A DNA stretch of 64,000 nt, taken from Pseudomonas viridiflava. GTDB taxonomy: Bacteria; Pseudomonadota; Gammaproteobacteria; Pseudomonadales; Pseudomonadaceae. Both the position numbers and the translations under genes were made by a program. The stretch lies in NCBI RefSeq assembly GCF_900589395.1, contig NZ_UUIS01000096.1, positions 1-64,000 on the forward strand. The letters run 5' to 3'. The notes under the pieces were generated by a model that made no database searches, was not told where the DNA came from, and saw only the letters and a list, made by a program, of their open reading frames with translations. The first letter of the stretch is position 1. Every line of letters begins with the position of its first letter. Positions 9,083-17,586 of this stretch are shown one piece after another.

Positions 9083-9787
9083 ATGTCCTTCAAGCAATTC
9101 AAAGCCCTGACGTTTGACGTTGTCGGTACCCTTATCGATTTCGAAGCCGGAATCCTGGCCCACGTGCGTGAAGTGGCGGGTGAAGCGGGCAAGGCCTGCA
9201 GCGACGACGATATCCTCAAGGCCTACCGCGAGGCCCGCGCCTCGAGCGACTCGGGCTGGTGGCCGGATGACCTTGAGCGTTGCTACCACATCATTGCTTC
9301 CAGGCTGGGCCTGCCGGACAACGATGACTACGCCAAGGGCCTGGCGCAGTCGGTCAAGAACTTCCCGGCCTTTCCTGATTCGATCCAGGCCCTCAAGCGC
9401 CTGCGCAAGCACTTCAAGCTGGTCGCCACCACCAATTCGCAGATCTGGGCCTTGAACCACATGGCCGAAACCCTCGAGCAGCCGTTCGATGTGCGGGTCA
9501 CGGTCGACGACGTGCGTTTCGAGAAGCCTGATCCGCAGTTCTTTGCCTACACCCGCGGCGTGCTGGCGACCCAGGGCATCCTGTTCGAAGACATCCTGCA
9601 CGTCGCCCAAAGCCAGTACCACGATATCGGCGTGGCCATGCGCCTGGGCTACCAGACCTGCTGGATCGAGCGTCGCTTTGCCCAGAAAGGCACCGGCGGG
9701 ACTCTGGAGTCTGAACGCACCGAACCGCATTACCACTTCACCTCGCTGGCGCAACTGGCTGACGCGGTCGACAAAGAACTGGGTTGA
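9083..9787 (+). CDS. HAD-superfamily hydrolase, haloacid dehalogenase type II-like
   Basis: The 234-residue protein carries motif I as ALTFDVVGTLID, with nucleophile Asp12. Motif II is VATTNSQ, motif III is RFEKPDPQFF (Lys), and an acidic motif IV is SQYHDIGVAMRLGY. Lack of a second Asp two residues after the nucleophile is the L-2-haloacid dehalogenase pattern rather than the phosphatase pattern. The ATG at 9083 has GGAG about 8 bases upstream; the frame is open back to 9032 without a better start. It precedes the DAO-type oxidase gene by 60 bases. Dehalogenation in this context is doubtful; its role may be accessory. A degenerate relative lies at 12,442-13,128. Confidence 0.85.
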   Translation: MSFKQFKALTFDVVGTLIDFEAGILAHVREVAGEAGKACSDDDILKAYREARASSDSGWWPDDLERCYHIIASRLGLPDNDDYAKGLAQSVKNFPAFPDSIQALKRLRKHFKLVATTNSQIWALNHMAETLEQPFDVRVTVDDVRFEKPDPQFFAYTRGVLATQGILFEDILHVAQSQYHDIGVAMRLGYQTCWIERRFAQKGTGGTLESERTEPHYHFTSLAQLADAVDKELG

Positions 9788-9847
9788 TATCCACGGTGCC
9801 CCGGCCCTGGCCGCAAGCGCCCATCCTTACCGAGTCGAGAGGCTGGC

Positions 9848-11131
9848 ATGACTGTTCAGAGCTTATGGGCGGCCACCGCCCAACCGGCACCTGCACTGCA
9901 ATCGCTGCAAGGCGAACGGCAATGCGACGTGGTGATCATCGGTGCGGGCTACACCGGCCTCTCGGCAGCGCGGCATATCGCCCTCAGTGGCCGCGAGCCT
10001 CTCATCGTCGAGGCCAACACCCTGGCCTGGGGCGCCAGTGGGCGCAACGGTGGCGTGGTTTCACCCAAGTTCCGGGTGGGGTTCCCCGCGCTCATGGCGC
10101 GCTTCGGCCGTGAGACCGCGTTGCAGATGTATCGCACCGGTTACGCCGCGGTCGACAGCCTGGTGGAAACGGTCGAGACCCTGGGCCTGAGCGACGCCGG
10201 GCTGCACCTGGGCGGGCATATTGCGGCGGCGCACAATGTCCATGCACTGGGCGCGCTGGAGTCCACCGCCAATTGGATAAAGCGCGAAACCGGCGGCACG
10301 TCATCCCACATGATCACGGCCGATCAAGTGCGGGAAATGACCGGTTCGACGCTCTTTTGCGGCGGCCTGCTGACGCCTGGCGCCGGCGGCCTGCACCCGT
10401 TGAATTATGCGCGCGGCCTGGCGCGTCATCTGGTCGGGCAGGGGGTGAAGATATTCATCAACAGCCCGGCCGTGCAGGTGCGTCGCGAAGGTGAGCGGGT
10501 GATCGTGCAGACCCCGCAAGGCCAGGTCAGCGCCCGGCAAGTGATCTACGCCACCAATGGGTATTCCGACCAGACCCGCGCCACCGATACGCTGCATCGA
10601 CGCCTGATTCCGTTTCGCAGCGCGATCATCGCCACCGGGTCATTGCCTGCACACATCCTGGCGGCGGTCATGCCGGGCGGGCAGGTGTGCGGGGACACCA
10701 AACGCATGCTGCGCTGGTTCCGCGTCGTGGGTGATCGCCTGATTTTTGGCGGGCGGGGCGCGTTCGGCAAAGGCGACTCACACAGCGCGTTCGATGCCTT
10801 GCAACGCAGCATGGTCGAGGTCTTTCCGATTCTGCATGGCCAGGCCATCACCTATCGCTGGTCTGGCCTGGTGGCAATGACCCTGGACTACCTTCCGCAT
10901 GCCGGGCAGCTTGATGAGCGCAGCTACTATGCCATTGGCTACAACGGCGGCGGCGTCGCGATGTCGACCTGGATGGGCAGGCAACTGGCAGCGATGACGG
11001 CGGGCGAGAAGGTCGAGCTCGGCCTGCTGGCCGGCGAGCATTTCAATCCCATTCCACTGCATGCCTTCCGGGCACCGGGCGTTCGCCTGGCGGCGGGCTG
11101 GCAGCAATTTCTGGATGTACTCGGCCGATGA
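9848..11131 (+). CDS. FAD-dependent amine/amino-acid oxidase of the DAO family (PuuB/gamma-glutamylputrescine oxidase-like)
   Basis: The 427-residue protein has the N-terminal dinucleotide motif VVIIGAGYTGLSAARHIAL at about residues 28-46. The ASGRNGG turn is characteristic of the DAO/PuuB branch, and the C-terminal YNGGGVAMSTWMG segment closes the FAD site. Relatives oxidise secondary or primary amines with release of an aldehyde or imine and H2O2 or reduced acceptor. GAGAGG precedes the ATG at 9848. The neighbours (HAD upstream by 60 bases, cupin downstream by 15 bases) suggest one transcript. Together with the polyamine-type importer this supports an amine substrate, not identified further. 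Confidence 0.87.
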   Translation: MTVQSLWAATAQPAPALQSLQGERQCDVVIIGAGYTGLSAARHIALSGREPLIVEANTLAWGASGRNGGVVSPKFRVGFPALMARFGRETALQMYRTGYAAVDSLVETVETLGLSDAGLHLGGHIAAAHNVHALGALESTANWIKRETGGTSSHMITADQVREMTGSTLFCGGLLTPGAGGLHPLNYARGLARHLVGQGVKIFINSPAVQVRREGERVIVQTPQGQVSARQVIYATNGYSDQTRATDTLHRRLIPFRSAIIATGSLPAHILAAVMPGGQVCGDTKRMLRWFRVVGDRLIFGGRGAFGKGDSHSAFDALQRSMVEVFPILHGQAITYRWSGLVAMTLDYLPHAGQLDERSYYAIGYNGGGVAMSTWMGRQLAAMTAGEKVELGLLAGEHFNPIPLHAFRAPGVRLAAGWQQFLDVLGR

Positions 11132-11146
11132 GCGAGCGTTGAGCCT

Positions 11147-11857
11147 ATGCCCCCGATCCTGCATTACTCCCACCCCCACACGGATCGCCAGTTACCCCGC
11201 ACAGCCTTGGCCCTGCCGGGCGATCCGCTGGCGGCCGGGCGTGCCGTCAATTTTCACGACCCCGTGCAGGGCTGTGCCGTCGGCAGCAGCACTTGCACGG
11301 GCGCCAACGTGCTGATCGAGGCGTTTCCCTGGGTCGAGCTGAGTGTGATCGAAGCCGGCGAACTGCAGGTACAAGGCGAGGGTTTCGACCTGCGCCTGAC
11401 GGCGGGGGATTGCTTCATCGTGCCGCGCGGGATTCGCCTGCGCTGGCAGCATCGCGGGCCGCTGCGCCGGGTGTTCATGGCCTTTCCAGGGCTTTCAGCC
11501 GAAACGGACATGCCTGCGGCGCCGGTGCACATCGATCTGTCCCAAGCGCTGGCACCGACCACGCCACCGGCCGCCGAGGTGCTATTGACCGCACCGCCAC
11601 GCGCCTGGAGCGCAAGCGTGTTCAGCGCCGGCCCGCTGCGTATCGGGGTGTGGCAATGCGAGGCGTATGCGCGCAGGCAGGTCGAGCCGGCCTACAGCGA
11701 GCTGATGTTCATCCTGCAAGGCGCGGTGACCCTGCACGCCTGGCAGGGCGCCAGCCATCACGTGCAGGCGGGAGAAACCGTGGTGGTGCCCAAGGGTGCC
11801 ACCAATGCCTGGACCAGCACGGAGACCGTGCGCAAGGTGTTCTGCATTCTGTCGTGA
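11147..11857 (+). CDS. Bicupin (DUF861/cupin_3-like) protein
   Basis: The 236-residue protein contains two cupin halves. The first has VIEAGELQVQGEG and TAGDCFIVPRG around residues 66-90. The second has LMFILQGAVTLHAW and QAGETVVVPKGATNAW around residues 185-222. This arrangement occurs in small-molecule isomerases and aminohydrolases and in ligand-binding cupins. The gene begins 15 bases after the DAO-type oxidase gene and is probably co-expressed. Metal-ligand histidines are sparse in both halves, so catalytic activity is uncertain and a binding or chaperone-like role is possible. Confidence 0.75.
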   Translation: MPPILHYSHPHTDRQLPRTALALPGDPLAAGRAVNFHDPVQGCAVGSSTCTGANVLIEAFPWVELSVIEAGELQVQGEGFDLRLTAGDCFIVPRGIRLRWQHRGPLRRVFMAFPGLSAETDMPAAPVHIDLSQALAPTTPPAAEVLLTAPPRAWSASVFSAGPLRIGVWQCEAYARRQVEPAYSELMFILQGAVTLHAWQGASHHVQAGETVVVPKGATNAWTSTETVRKVFCILS

Positions 11858-11865
11858 ATGCGCAA

Positions 11866-11885
11866 GGCCGGCTGCCGGGCCGGCC
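11866..11885. terminator. Hairpin downstream of the cupin gene
   Basis: A 7-bp perfect GC stem (GGCCGGC with GCCGGCC) with a 6-base loop lies 9 bases after the cupin stop and 27 bases before the end of the convergent Lrp gene. There is no U-tract, so it is only terminator-like. Confidence 0.4.
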
Positions 11886-11911
11886 CGAGCTTCAAGTGGT
11901 ACAGGTCTGTT

Positions 11912-12403
11912 TCAGACCGCCCGGACCAGGCTGCGCAGGGGGACGGTGCTCTTGAGCACTGGTGATTTGATCACGATGTAGCTGAAGTACTTCTCGATGC
12001 CGATGTTCTTGTCGAGAATCGATTCCATCAGCTCCTGGTAGTGCTGGATGCTGCTGCACAGAAAGCGCACCAGGTAGTCGTAGCCACCGCTGATCAAGTG
12101 GCACTCCAGCACTTCTTCGATATTGCGGATGCTCGATTCGAATTTCACGAAGTCGGCGCGCTTGTGGTCCGAAAGGGTCATTTCGGTGAACACGGTGACC
12201 GAATTGGCGAACTTGGCCAGGTTGACGTGGGCTTCATAGCCGCTGATGTAACCGGCGGCCTCCAGGCGCTTGACCCGTTGCAGGCAAGGACTGGGCGACA
12301 GCCCGACGGCTTCGGCAAGGCTGACATTGGTCATGCGCCCGTCCTTCTGCAACTGGACCAGGATGTTGATGTCGATGCGGTCAAGCTTGGTTGCGCCGTC
12401 CAT
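11912..12403 (-). CDS. Lrp/AsnC-family transcriptional regulator
   Basis: The 163-residue protein has an N-terminal helix-turn-helix (LDRIDINILVQLQKDGRMTN, then VSLAEAVGLSPSPCLQRVKRLEAAG) and a C-terminal RAM/AsnC domain. Length and layout are canonical. Family members sense amino acids and form octamers. It is the last gene of a same-strand series (binding protein, permeases, SSADH, ATPase, aminotransferase, HAD-like, Lrp), so it may regulate that series in response to an amino-acid intermediate; that is inference. Confidence 0.88.
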   Translation of the reverse strand: MDGATKLDRIDINILVQLQKDGRMTNVSLAEAVGLSPSPCLQRVKRLEAAGYISGYEAHVNLAKFANSVTVFTEMTLSDHKRADFVKFESSIRNIEEVLECHLISGGYDYLVRFLCSSIQHYQELMESILDKNIGIEKYFSYIVIKSPVLKSTVPLRSLVRAV

Positions 12404-12441
12404 TGATCAGTCCTCGCAATGTCGAATCAGCTCTGTCGGAC

Positions 12442-13128
12442 TCAGGCGTGCAATGCCTTTTGATGGGCATGGGCCAGGTCGGCAAGGCTGGCGTACTCAC
12501 AGCGCTTGGCGTCCATTGCCTGAGGCGAATGGTTCCACGGCTGTTCATGGCCGCGTCGTAGCGTGCAGACCGGAAAATCCACCCGCTCATTCCACGGGTC
12601 ATCGCTTTCCGTGCTGCGCACCGGTAACAGTTCCGAGCGCTCCAGTCCCAGGCGGCGCAGTTCGTGCTCAAGGCTGCTGTGCCAGTCGTCGTCGCTGGGC
12701 TCGACAATCGCATCGAACTCGACGGGCAGGCGACGGGCCAGGGCCGGTACATCGATTCCCTGGGGTGGGGCGATCAGTATCAAACGGTAGAACTTGCCCA
12801 AGTACTGGAGTGCGCCGGGCGCGTCTTCGAAAATAGGCCACAAGGCTGAAGAGCTACTGAATGCCACACTCTCATCCCAACCCGGAATAATTTGCAATTG
12901 TTGCGCCACACTCTGGTAGAGCTGGCCGTGAAAAGCCGTTGCGCTGATCTGTGGCGCACGATCTGCCAGCGCTTGCGCCACCTGTCGGTAAGCACTGAGT
13001 AACTGTGCATCGCTGGCGCTGGATTCACTTTGCACTGCCAGCGGTCGCAGACCTTCGAGAATGCCCCGTTCGCGGTCAACCAGCGTGCCCAGTGACAACC
13101 CCAATGCCTTGTAATGAGTGACTCTCAT
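12442..13128 (-). CDS. HAD-fold protein lacking catalytic motifs (probable pseudoenzyme)
   Basis: The 228-residue product resembles the HAD protein at 9083. Its N-terminus KALGLSLGTLVDRERGIL aligns with KALTFDVVGTLIDFEAGIL there, but the nucleophile Asp is Ser and one residue is missing. Motif III (KPDP in the relative) is replaced by SDDDWHSSL, and the acidic motif IV is not recognisable. The reading frame is intact, and the ATG at 13128 has an AGGAG site 8 bases upstream, so it is translated rather than obviously broken. It lies 92 bases after the aminotransferase gene on the same strand. A regulatory or structural role is possible; no enzymatic function should be assigned. Confidence 0.72.
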   Translation of the reverse strand: MRVTHYKALGLSLGTLVDRERGILEGLRPLAVQSESSASDAQLLSAYRQVAQALADRAPQISATAFHGQLYQSVAQQLQIIPGWDESVAFSSSSALWPIFEDAPGALQYLGKFYRLILIAPPQGIDVPALARRLPVEFDAIVEPSDDDWHSSLEHELRRLGLERSELLPVRSTESDDPWNERVDFPVCTLRRGHEQPWNHSPQAMDAKRCEYASLADLAHAHQKALHA

Positions 13129-13220
13129 AACGTGCTCCTGAGTAGGCCATGCCGGCTCCATGATCCGGTCCGTGACCCGACACGCCAAGGTGCGTCGGGC
13201 CGGGTCTTGTCGCCTGGGGT

Positions 13221-14510
13221 TCAGCAAGTGGCGGCCAGCGCCGTTTCGAGCATCTGCAAGGCTTCTGCCACTTGCTCGGGCGTGGTCACCAATGGCGCGA
13301 GGAAGCGCACCACGTTGCGATGCACACCGCACTTGATCACCAGCAGACCGGCACGGCGGGCCTCATCGATGACCTGTTGCGCCAGTGCCGCATCCGGGCT
13401 GCGGGCAGCGTCGTCGGCGACCATTTCGATGGCCTGCATGAAGCCCAGGCCGCGCACATCACCGATTCTGGGGTAACGCTTCTGCAGCGCCAGCAAACCC
13501 CCATGCAGTTGTGTGGCCAGTGCCTCGCCCTGTGCCAGCAGATCCTGCTCTTCGAACAGGTCCAGCACTGCCAGCGCTGCAGCGCACGCCACGGCATTGC
13601 CGCCGTAAGTGCCGCCCAGGCCGCCGGGTGTCGGCGCATCCATGATCTCGGCGCGACCGACCACGCCGGACAGCGGCATGCCACCGGCCAGGCTCTTGGC
13701 GACGGTCACCAGGTCGGGCTGGATACCGGCATGCTGGAAACCGAACATCGTGCCGGTGCGACCGAAACCCGCCTGGATCTCGTCCAGGATCAGCACGATG
13801 CCATGCCGGGTGCACAGGGCGCGCAAGGCTTGCAGGAAGGCGTTGGGCGCGACCAGGAAACCGCCATCGCCCTGCACCGGCTCGACGATGATCGCGGCCA
13901 CCCGATCCGGCGCCACATCGGTGGCGAACAGCTCATCCAGTTCGGCCAGCGCATCATCGCTGCTGATACCCCGGTAGGCGTTGGGGTAGGTAGCGTGGTA
14001 GATCTCGGCCGGGAAGGGCCCGAAGTTCTGCTTGTAGGGCTGGCTCATGCCCGTCAGGGTCACGCCCAGCAAGGTGCGGCCGTGGAAGCCGCCACGAAAG
14101 GAAATCACCGCCGGGCGATGGGTGTAGCCACGGGCGATCTTCACCGCGTTCTCGACCGCTTCGGCGCCGGAGGTGAACAGCACGCTTTTGTAGTGGGCGT
14201 CGCCGCCGATCAGTGCGTTCAGGCGTGCGGCCACCTGGATGTAGTTTTCGTACGCCACCACCTGGAAGCTGGCGTGGGAGATCTCGCCGACCTGGCGGCG
14301 GACCGCCTCGACCACCCTGGGGTGGTTATGGCCGACGTTGAGCACGCCGATGCCGCCGACGAAATCCAGGTAGCGCCTGCCGTCGACATCCCACAGCTCG
14401 GCACCCTGGGCACGCGCCGCGACCACCGGGTGGGCCGTGGCGATACCGCGTGGTACATGGTGCTCGCGCAGGGCCTGCAGGCGTTGGTTTTCAGTCAGTG
14501 CAGAATTCAT
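13221..14510 (-). CDS. gabT: Class III aminotransferase, 4-aminobutyrate/2-oxoglutarate transaminase-like
   Basis: The 429-residue PLP enzyme shows VGGIGVLNVGHNHP near the N-terminus, the cofactor segment TSGAEAVENAVKIAR, ILDEIQAGFGRTG, and the PLP lysine in VTVAKSLAGGMPLSG. These are GabT features; GabT converts GABA and 2-oxoglutarate to succinate semialdehyde and glutamate. A GabD-like dehydrogenase is encoded in the same cluster at 15,970, which supports the assignment. The ATG at 14,510 follows GGAG with a 6-base spacer; the frame extends to 14,531 without that support. Related omega-amino acids are alternative substrates. Confidence 0.87.
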   Translation of the reverse strand: MNSALTENQRLQALREHHVPRGIATAHPVVAARAQGAELWDVDGRRYLDFVGGIGVLNVGHNHPRVVEAVRRQVGEISHASFQVVAYENYIQVAARLNALIGGDAHYKSVLFTSGAEAVENAVKIARGYTHRPAVISFRGGFHGRTLLGVTLTGMSQPYKQNFGPFPAEIYHATYPNAYRGISSDDALAELDELFATDVAPDRVAAIIVEPVQGDGGFLVAPNAFLQALRALCTRHGIVLILDEIQAGFGRTGTMFGFQHAGIQPDLVTVAKSLAGGMPLSGVVGRAEIMDAPTPGGLGGTYGGNAVACAAALAVLDLFEEQDLLAQGEALATQLHGGLLALQKRYPRIGDVRGLGFMQAIEMVADDAARSPDAALAQQVIDEARRAGLLVIKCGVHRNVVRFLAPLVTTPEQVAEALQMLETALAATC

Positions 14511-14683
14511 CTCGATCTCCATGGATGCCAAGGGTGGCGGCTGATGCCATCAGGATAAGGATTGCCCGGAACCACAAGCGCTGAACTTCAAGCGCCGGGT
14601 GCGGTGATCGACTGTTTTGCAGGGCGATGGCGACATATTTCACTGTGGCGCTCACCGCAACCGGTCTGCACCGGAAACGACAT

Positions 14684-14705
14684 CGGCCCGTGCTGCCACG
14701 GGCCG
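14684..14705 (-). terminator. Hairpin downstream of the ABC ATPase gene
   Basis: A perfect 9-bp stem (CGGCCCGTG with its complement) and a 4-base loop lie 20 bases beyond the ATPase stop. On the minus strand it is not followed by a U-run, so it may attenuate rather than end transcription toward the aminotransferase gene. Confidence 0.45.
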
Positions 14706-14725
14706 GACAGTCCGATGCGCGTGCA

Positions 14726-15814
14726 TCACACGCTGGCGCGTGGCACCACGATGGTGTCTTCCGGGTGCAGGCGCATCATCATGGGCGCGCCAATCGGCGG
14801 CAGGTTGAGGTTGCCTTCATGATGGCTGGGCTGGCGCAGGCTGACTGTTGGTCCGCCGTCGAGGTCGACGAACACCTTCAGGCTCTCGCCCTGAAAGACA
14901 ATGTCCGCCACACGGCCACGCAGGCGGTTCCATTCCGGGCCCGAGCTGTCGTTGTCCAGCAGCAGTTTTTCCGATTGCAGGGCCAGGAAAACGTCCCCCG
15001 AGGCCGGTACCGGGCGGGTGGTACGCAACGGCGTGGCCCCCAGGGCCAGGCCGTTGTCTGCGCCGCGTTGCAGCGGCACCAGGGTGCTTTCGCCGATGAA
15101 ACTGGCGACGAAATCGTCGGCTGGGTGGTCGTGCAGGCGGCGCGGTGTATCGACCTGCACCAGCTGGCCGCCACGCATGATGGCGATGCGGTCGCTCATG
15201 GTCAGGGCTTCGCGCTGGTCGTGCGTCACATAGATCATGGTGGCGCCCAGGCGCTTGTGCAGGGCACGCAGTTCGATCTGCATGACTTCACGCAGTTGCT
15301 TGTCCAGGGCCGACAGCGGCTCGTCCATCAGGATCAGCTTGGGTTCGAAGACGATGGCGCGCGCCAGGGCCACGCGTTGGCGCTGCCCGCCCGACAGTGC
15401 CGCGATGTTGCGCTCTTCATAGCCGGACAACTCGACGGTCGCCAGGGCGTTCTTGACGCGGTCGCGGCTTTTGCTGGCGCTCTCGCCCCGGGCCCGCAAC
15501 GGAAAAGCCACGTTTTCGCCGACGCTCATGTGCGGGAACAGCGCGTAGTTCTGAAACACCACGCCGATTTCGCGCTTATGCGGTGGCATCAGGGTGACGT
15601 CGCGCTCGCCAAATGAAATGCTGCCGGAACTGACCCGTATGAACCCTCCCAGGATGCTCAGCAAGGTGGTCTTGCCCGAGCCGGACGGGCCCAGCAATGA
15701 CATGAATTCCCCGGCTTCGACCTTGAGGTCCACATTGTTCAAAGCCGTGAGGTTGCCATAGTGCTTGCACACCTTGTTAACGCTGACCGATTCAAAACCT
15801 TCAGTGAAATTCAT
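14726..15814 (-). CDS. ABC transporter ATP-binding protein, PotA/spermidine-putrescine type
   Basis: The 362-residue ATPase has Walker A GPSGSGKTTLL, Q-loop VFQNYALFPHMSV, signature LSGGQRQRVALARA, Walker B LILMDEPLSALD and the switch His in YVTHDQREA, followed by a C-terminal TOBE-like domain. This is the CUT1/polyamine class of ATPases. AGGA lies about 9 bases before the ATG at 15,814. It would energise the two permeases at 17,587-19,308; the SSADH gene is interposed between ATPase and permeases, with about 155 bases on each side. Confidence 0.9.
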   Translation of the reverse strand: MNFTEGFESVSVNKVCKHYGNLTALNNVDLKVEAGEFMSLLGPSGSGKTTLLSILGGFIRVSSGSISFGERDVTLMPPHKREIGVVFQNYALFPHMSVGENVAFPLRARGESASKSRDRVKNALATVELSGYEERNIAALSGGQRQRVALARAIVFEPKLILMDEPLSALDKQLREVMQIELRALHKRLGATMIYVTHDQREALTMSDRIAIMRGGQLVQVDTPRRLHDHPADDFVASFIGESTLVPLQRGADNGLALGATPLRTTRPVPASGDVFLALQSEKLLLDNDSSGPEWNRLRGRVADIVFQGESLKVFVDLDGGPTVSLRQPSHHEGNLNLPPIGAPMMMRLHPEDTIVVPRASV

Positions 15815-15969
15815 GAAGCATTGTCCTCTGTGGAACCAGGGATTGCCCGATAAGCCTGCCTGTTATCTGAACACAGGCGCAGGCCTGATTCGTGCCGTTT
15901 TGGGCCGCCGGACCGACAGGATCTGCTGCGCGGCACCCGTGAGCAGAGGTGGCCTGGCGCCGGCCTCGA

Positions 15970-17430
15970 TCAGCCCAGGCCGCCGATGTGCCAGGCTTTC
16001 ACCTCAAGGAACTCGTCCAGTCCGTACTTGGACCCCTCACGGCCGGTGCCCGATTGCTTCATGCCGCCAAAGGGCGCCACCTCCATGGAGATGATTCCGG
16101 TATTGAGCCCGACCATGCCGAACTCCAGGCGCTCACCCACGCGCCAGGCACGGCGCATGTCCTGAGTGAAGTAATACGCGCCAAGGCCGTAGGGCGTGGC
16201 ATTGGCCAGCGCCAGGGCCTCGGCTTCATCCTTGAAGCGAAACAGCGGCGCGACCGGGCCGAAGGTTTCTTCGGTGGCCAGGAGCATGTCGGCGTTGGCA
16301 TCGCGCAGCACGGTCGGCTGTACATACAAGCCTTCGCCTTGGGGGACACCGCCGATGGCAATGCTCGCGCCCTTTTCCAGGGCGTCGTTGATATGCCGCG
16401 TCACCTTGTCCACGGCCGCGGCGTTGATCAGCGGGCCGATGGTGACCCCGTCCTGCAGGCCATCGCCAACGTTCAACCCGGCGACCGCGGCGCTCAGGCG
16501 TTCGGCAAAACGGTCGTAAATACCCTCCTGCACCAGAATGCGGTTGGCGCACACGCAGGTCTGGCCGGCGTTGCGAAACTTGCTTTGCATCACACCGGCG
16601 ATGGCCAGGTCCAGGTCGGCATCGTCGAAGACTATGAACGGCGCATTGCCGCCCAACTCCAGGCTCAGGCGCTTGATGGTGGTTGCGCACTGGCTCATCA
16701 GCAACTGACCGATGCGGGTGGAACCGGTGAACGACAGCTTGCGCACATCGGGATTGGCGGTCATCTCGCCGCCGACCCCGGCCGGCAGTCCGGTCAGGAC
16801 GTTGAACACGCCGGCGGGGATGCCTGCACGCTCAGCCAGGACCGCCAGCGCCAGGGCCGACAGCGGTGTCATCTCCGACGGCTTGACCAGCACCGTGCAA
16901 CCGGCCGCCAGCGCAGGCGCGCACTTGCGGGTGATCATCGCGTTCGGAAAATTCCAGGGGGTGATGGCCGCGACCACGCCGATGGGTTGTTTGAGGACCA
17001 GAATGCGCCGGTCGGCGGCGGGTGAAGGAATGGTGTCGCCATAAATGCGCCGGGCCTCCTCGGCGAACCACTTGACGAAGCTGGCGCCATAGGCGATTTC
17101 GCCCCGCGACTCGGCCAGCGGCTTGCCTTGCTCGGTGGTCATGATCAGCGCCAGGTCTTCCTGGTTTGCCATGATCAGGTTGAACCACGTCTCCAAGTAA
17201 CGCGCACGCTCGGCCGCCGGCACTTCGCGCCAGGCGCAGAAGCGTGCCTGCGCCGCGTCGATCGCCCGGCGGGTTTCAGCGGCCTGTAGCGCCGGAACCC
17301 GGGCAATCACGCGGCCATCGGCCGGGTTGCTCACCTCGATCGTCGCGCCGTCATCGGCCTCGATCCAGGCGCCGTTGACGTAGGCGCGCTCGACAAGCAG
17401 GGAAGGGTCACGCAGCTGGCTTTTCAACAT
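15970..17430 (-). CDS. gabD: Succinate-semialdehyde dehydrogenase, NAD(P)-dependent, GabD-like
   Basis: The 486-residue protein is a full-length aldehyde dehydrogenase of the GabD branch: ITPWNFPNAMITRK, LVKPSEMTPLSALA, FTGSTRIGQLLM, LSLELGGNAPFIVFDDADLD (general-base Glu), NAGQTCVCANR (catalytic Cys) and FGGMKQSGTGREGSKYGLDE. GabD oxidises succinate semialdehyde to succinate. The gene lies between the permease genes and the ATPase gene and near the GabT-like aminotransferase, forming a GABA-to-succinate pair. As many pseudomonads have a separate gabDT locus, this is likely a second copy, perhaps acting on glutarate or malonate semialdehyde as well. Confidence 0.87.
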   Translation of the reverse strand: MLKSQLRDPSLLVERAYVNGAWIEADDGATIEVSNPADGRVIARVPALQAAETRRAIDAAQARFCAWREVPAAERARYLETWFNLIMANQEDLALIMTTEQGKPLAESRGEIAYGASFVKWFAEEARRIYGDTIPSPAADRRILVLKQPIGVVAAITPWNFPNAMITRKCAPALAAGCTVLVKPSEMTPLSALALAVLAERAGIPAGVFNVLTGLPAGVGGEMTANPDVRKLSFTGSTRIGQLLMSQCATTIKRLSLELGGNAPFIVFDDADLDLAIAGVMQSKFRNAGQTCVCANRILVQEGIYDRFAERLSAAVAGLNVGDGLQDGVTIGPLINAAAVDKVTRHINDALEKGASIAIGGVPQGEGLYVQPTVLRDANADMLLATEETFGPVAPLFRFKDEAEALALANATPYGLGAYYFTQDMRRAWRVGERLEFGMVGLNTGIISMEVAPFGGMKQSGTGREGSKYGLDEFLEVKAWHIGGLG

Positions 17431-17586
17431 GATCAGGGCCTTGAAGGTACGAACGATGGGCTCATTGTAAAAAGCCGCGCCCAGTGGCCGATGCCGAGAT
17501 GCGCCTGCGCACGGGTGATAGATGCTGAAATGAGGCGCGTGACGGCAGGCTGTGCTGGGCGGACAACGGTATGTCTTGTGCGCCGA

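Noticed and set aside
9083..9787. Dedicated dehalogenation of halogenated acids
   Set aside because: Motifs fit haloacid dehalogenase type II only generally, and no neighbouring gene suggests halogenated substrates.
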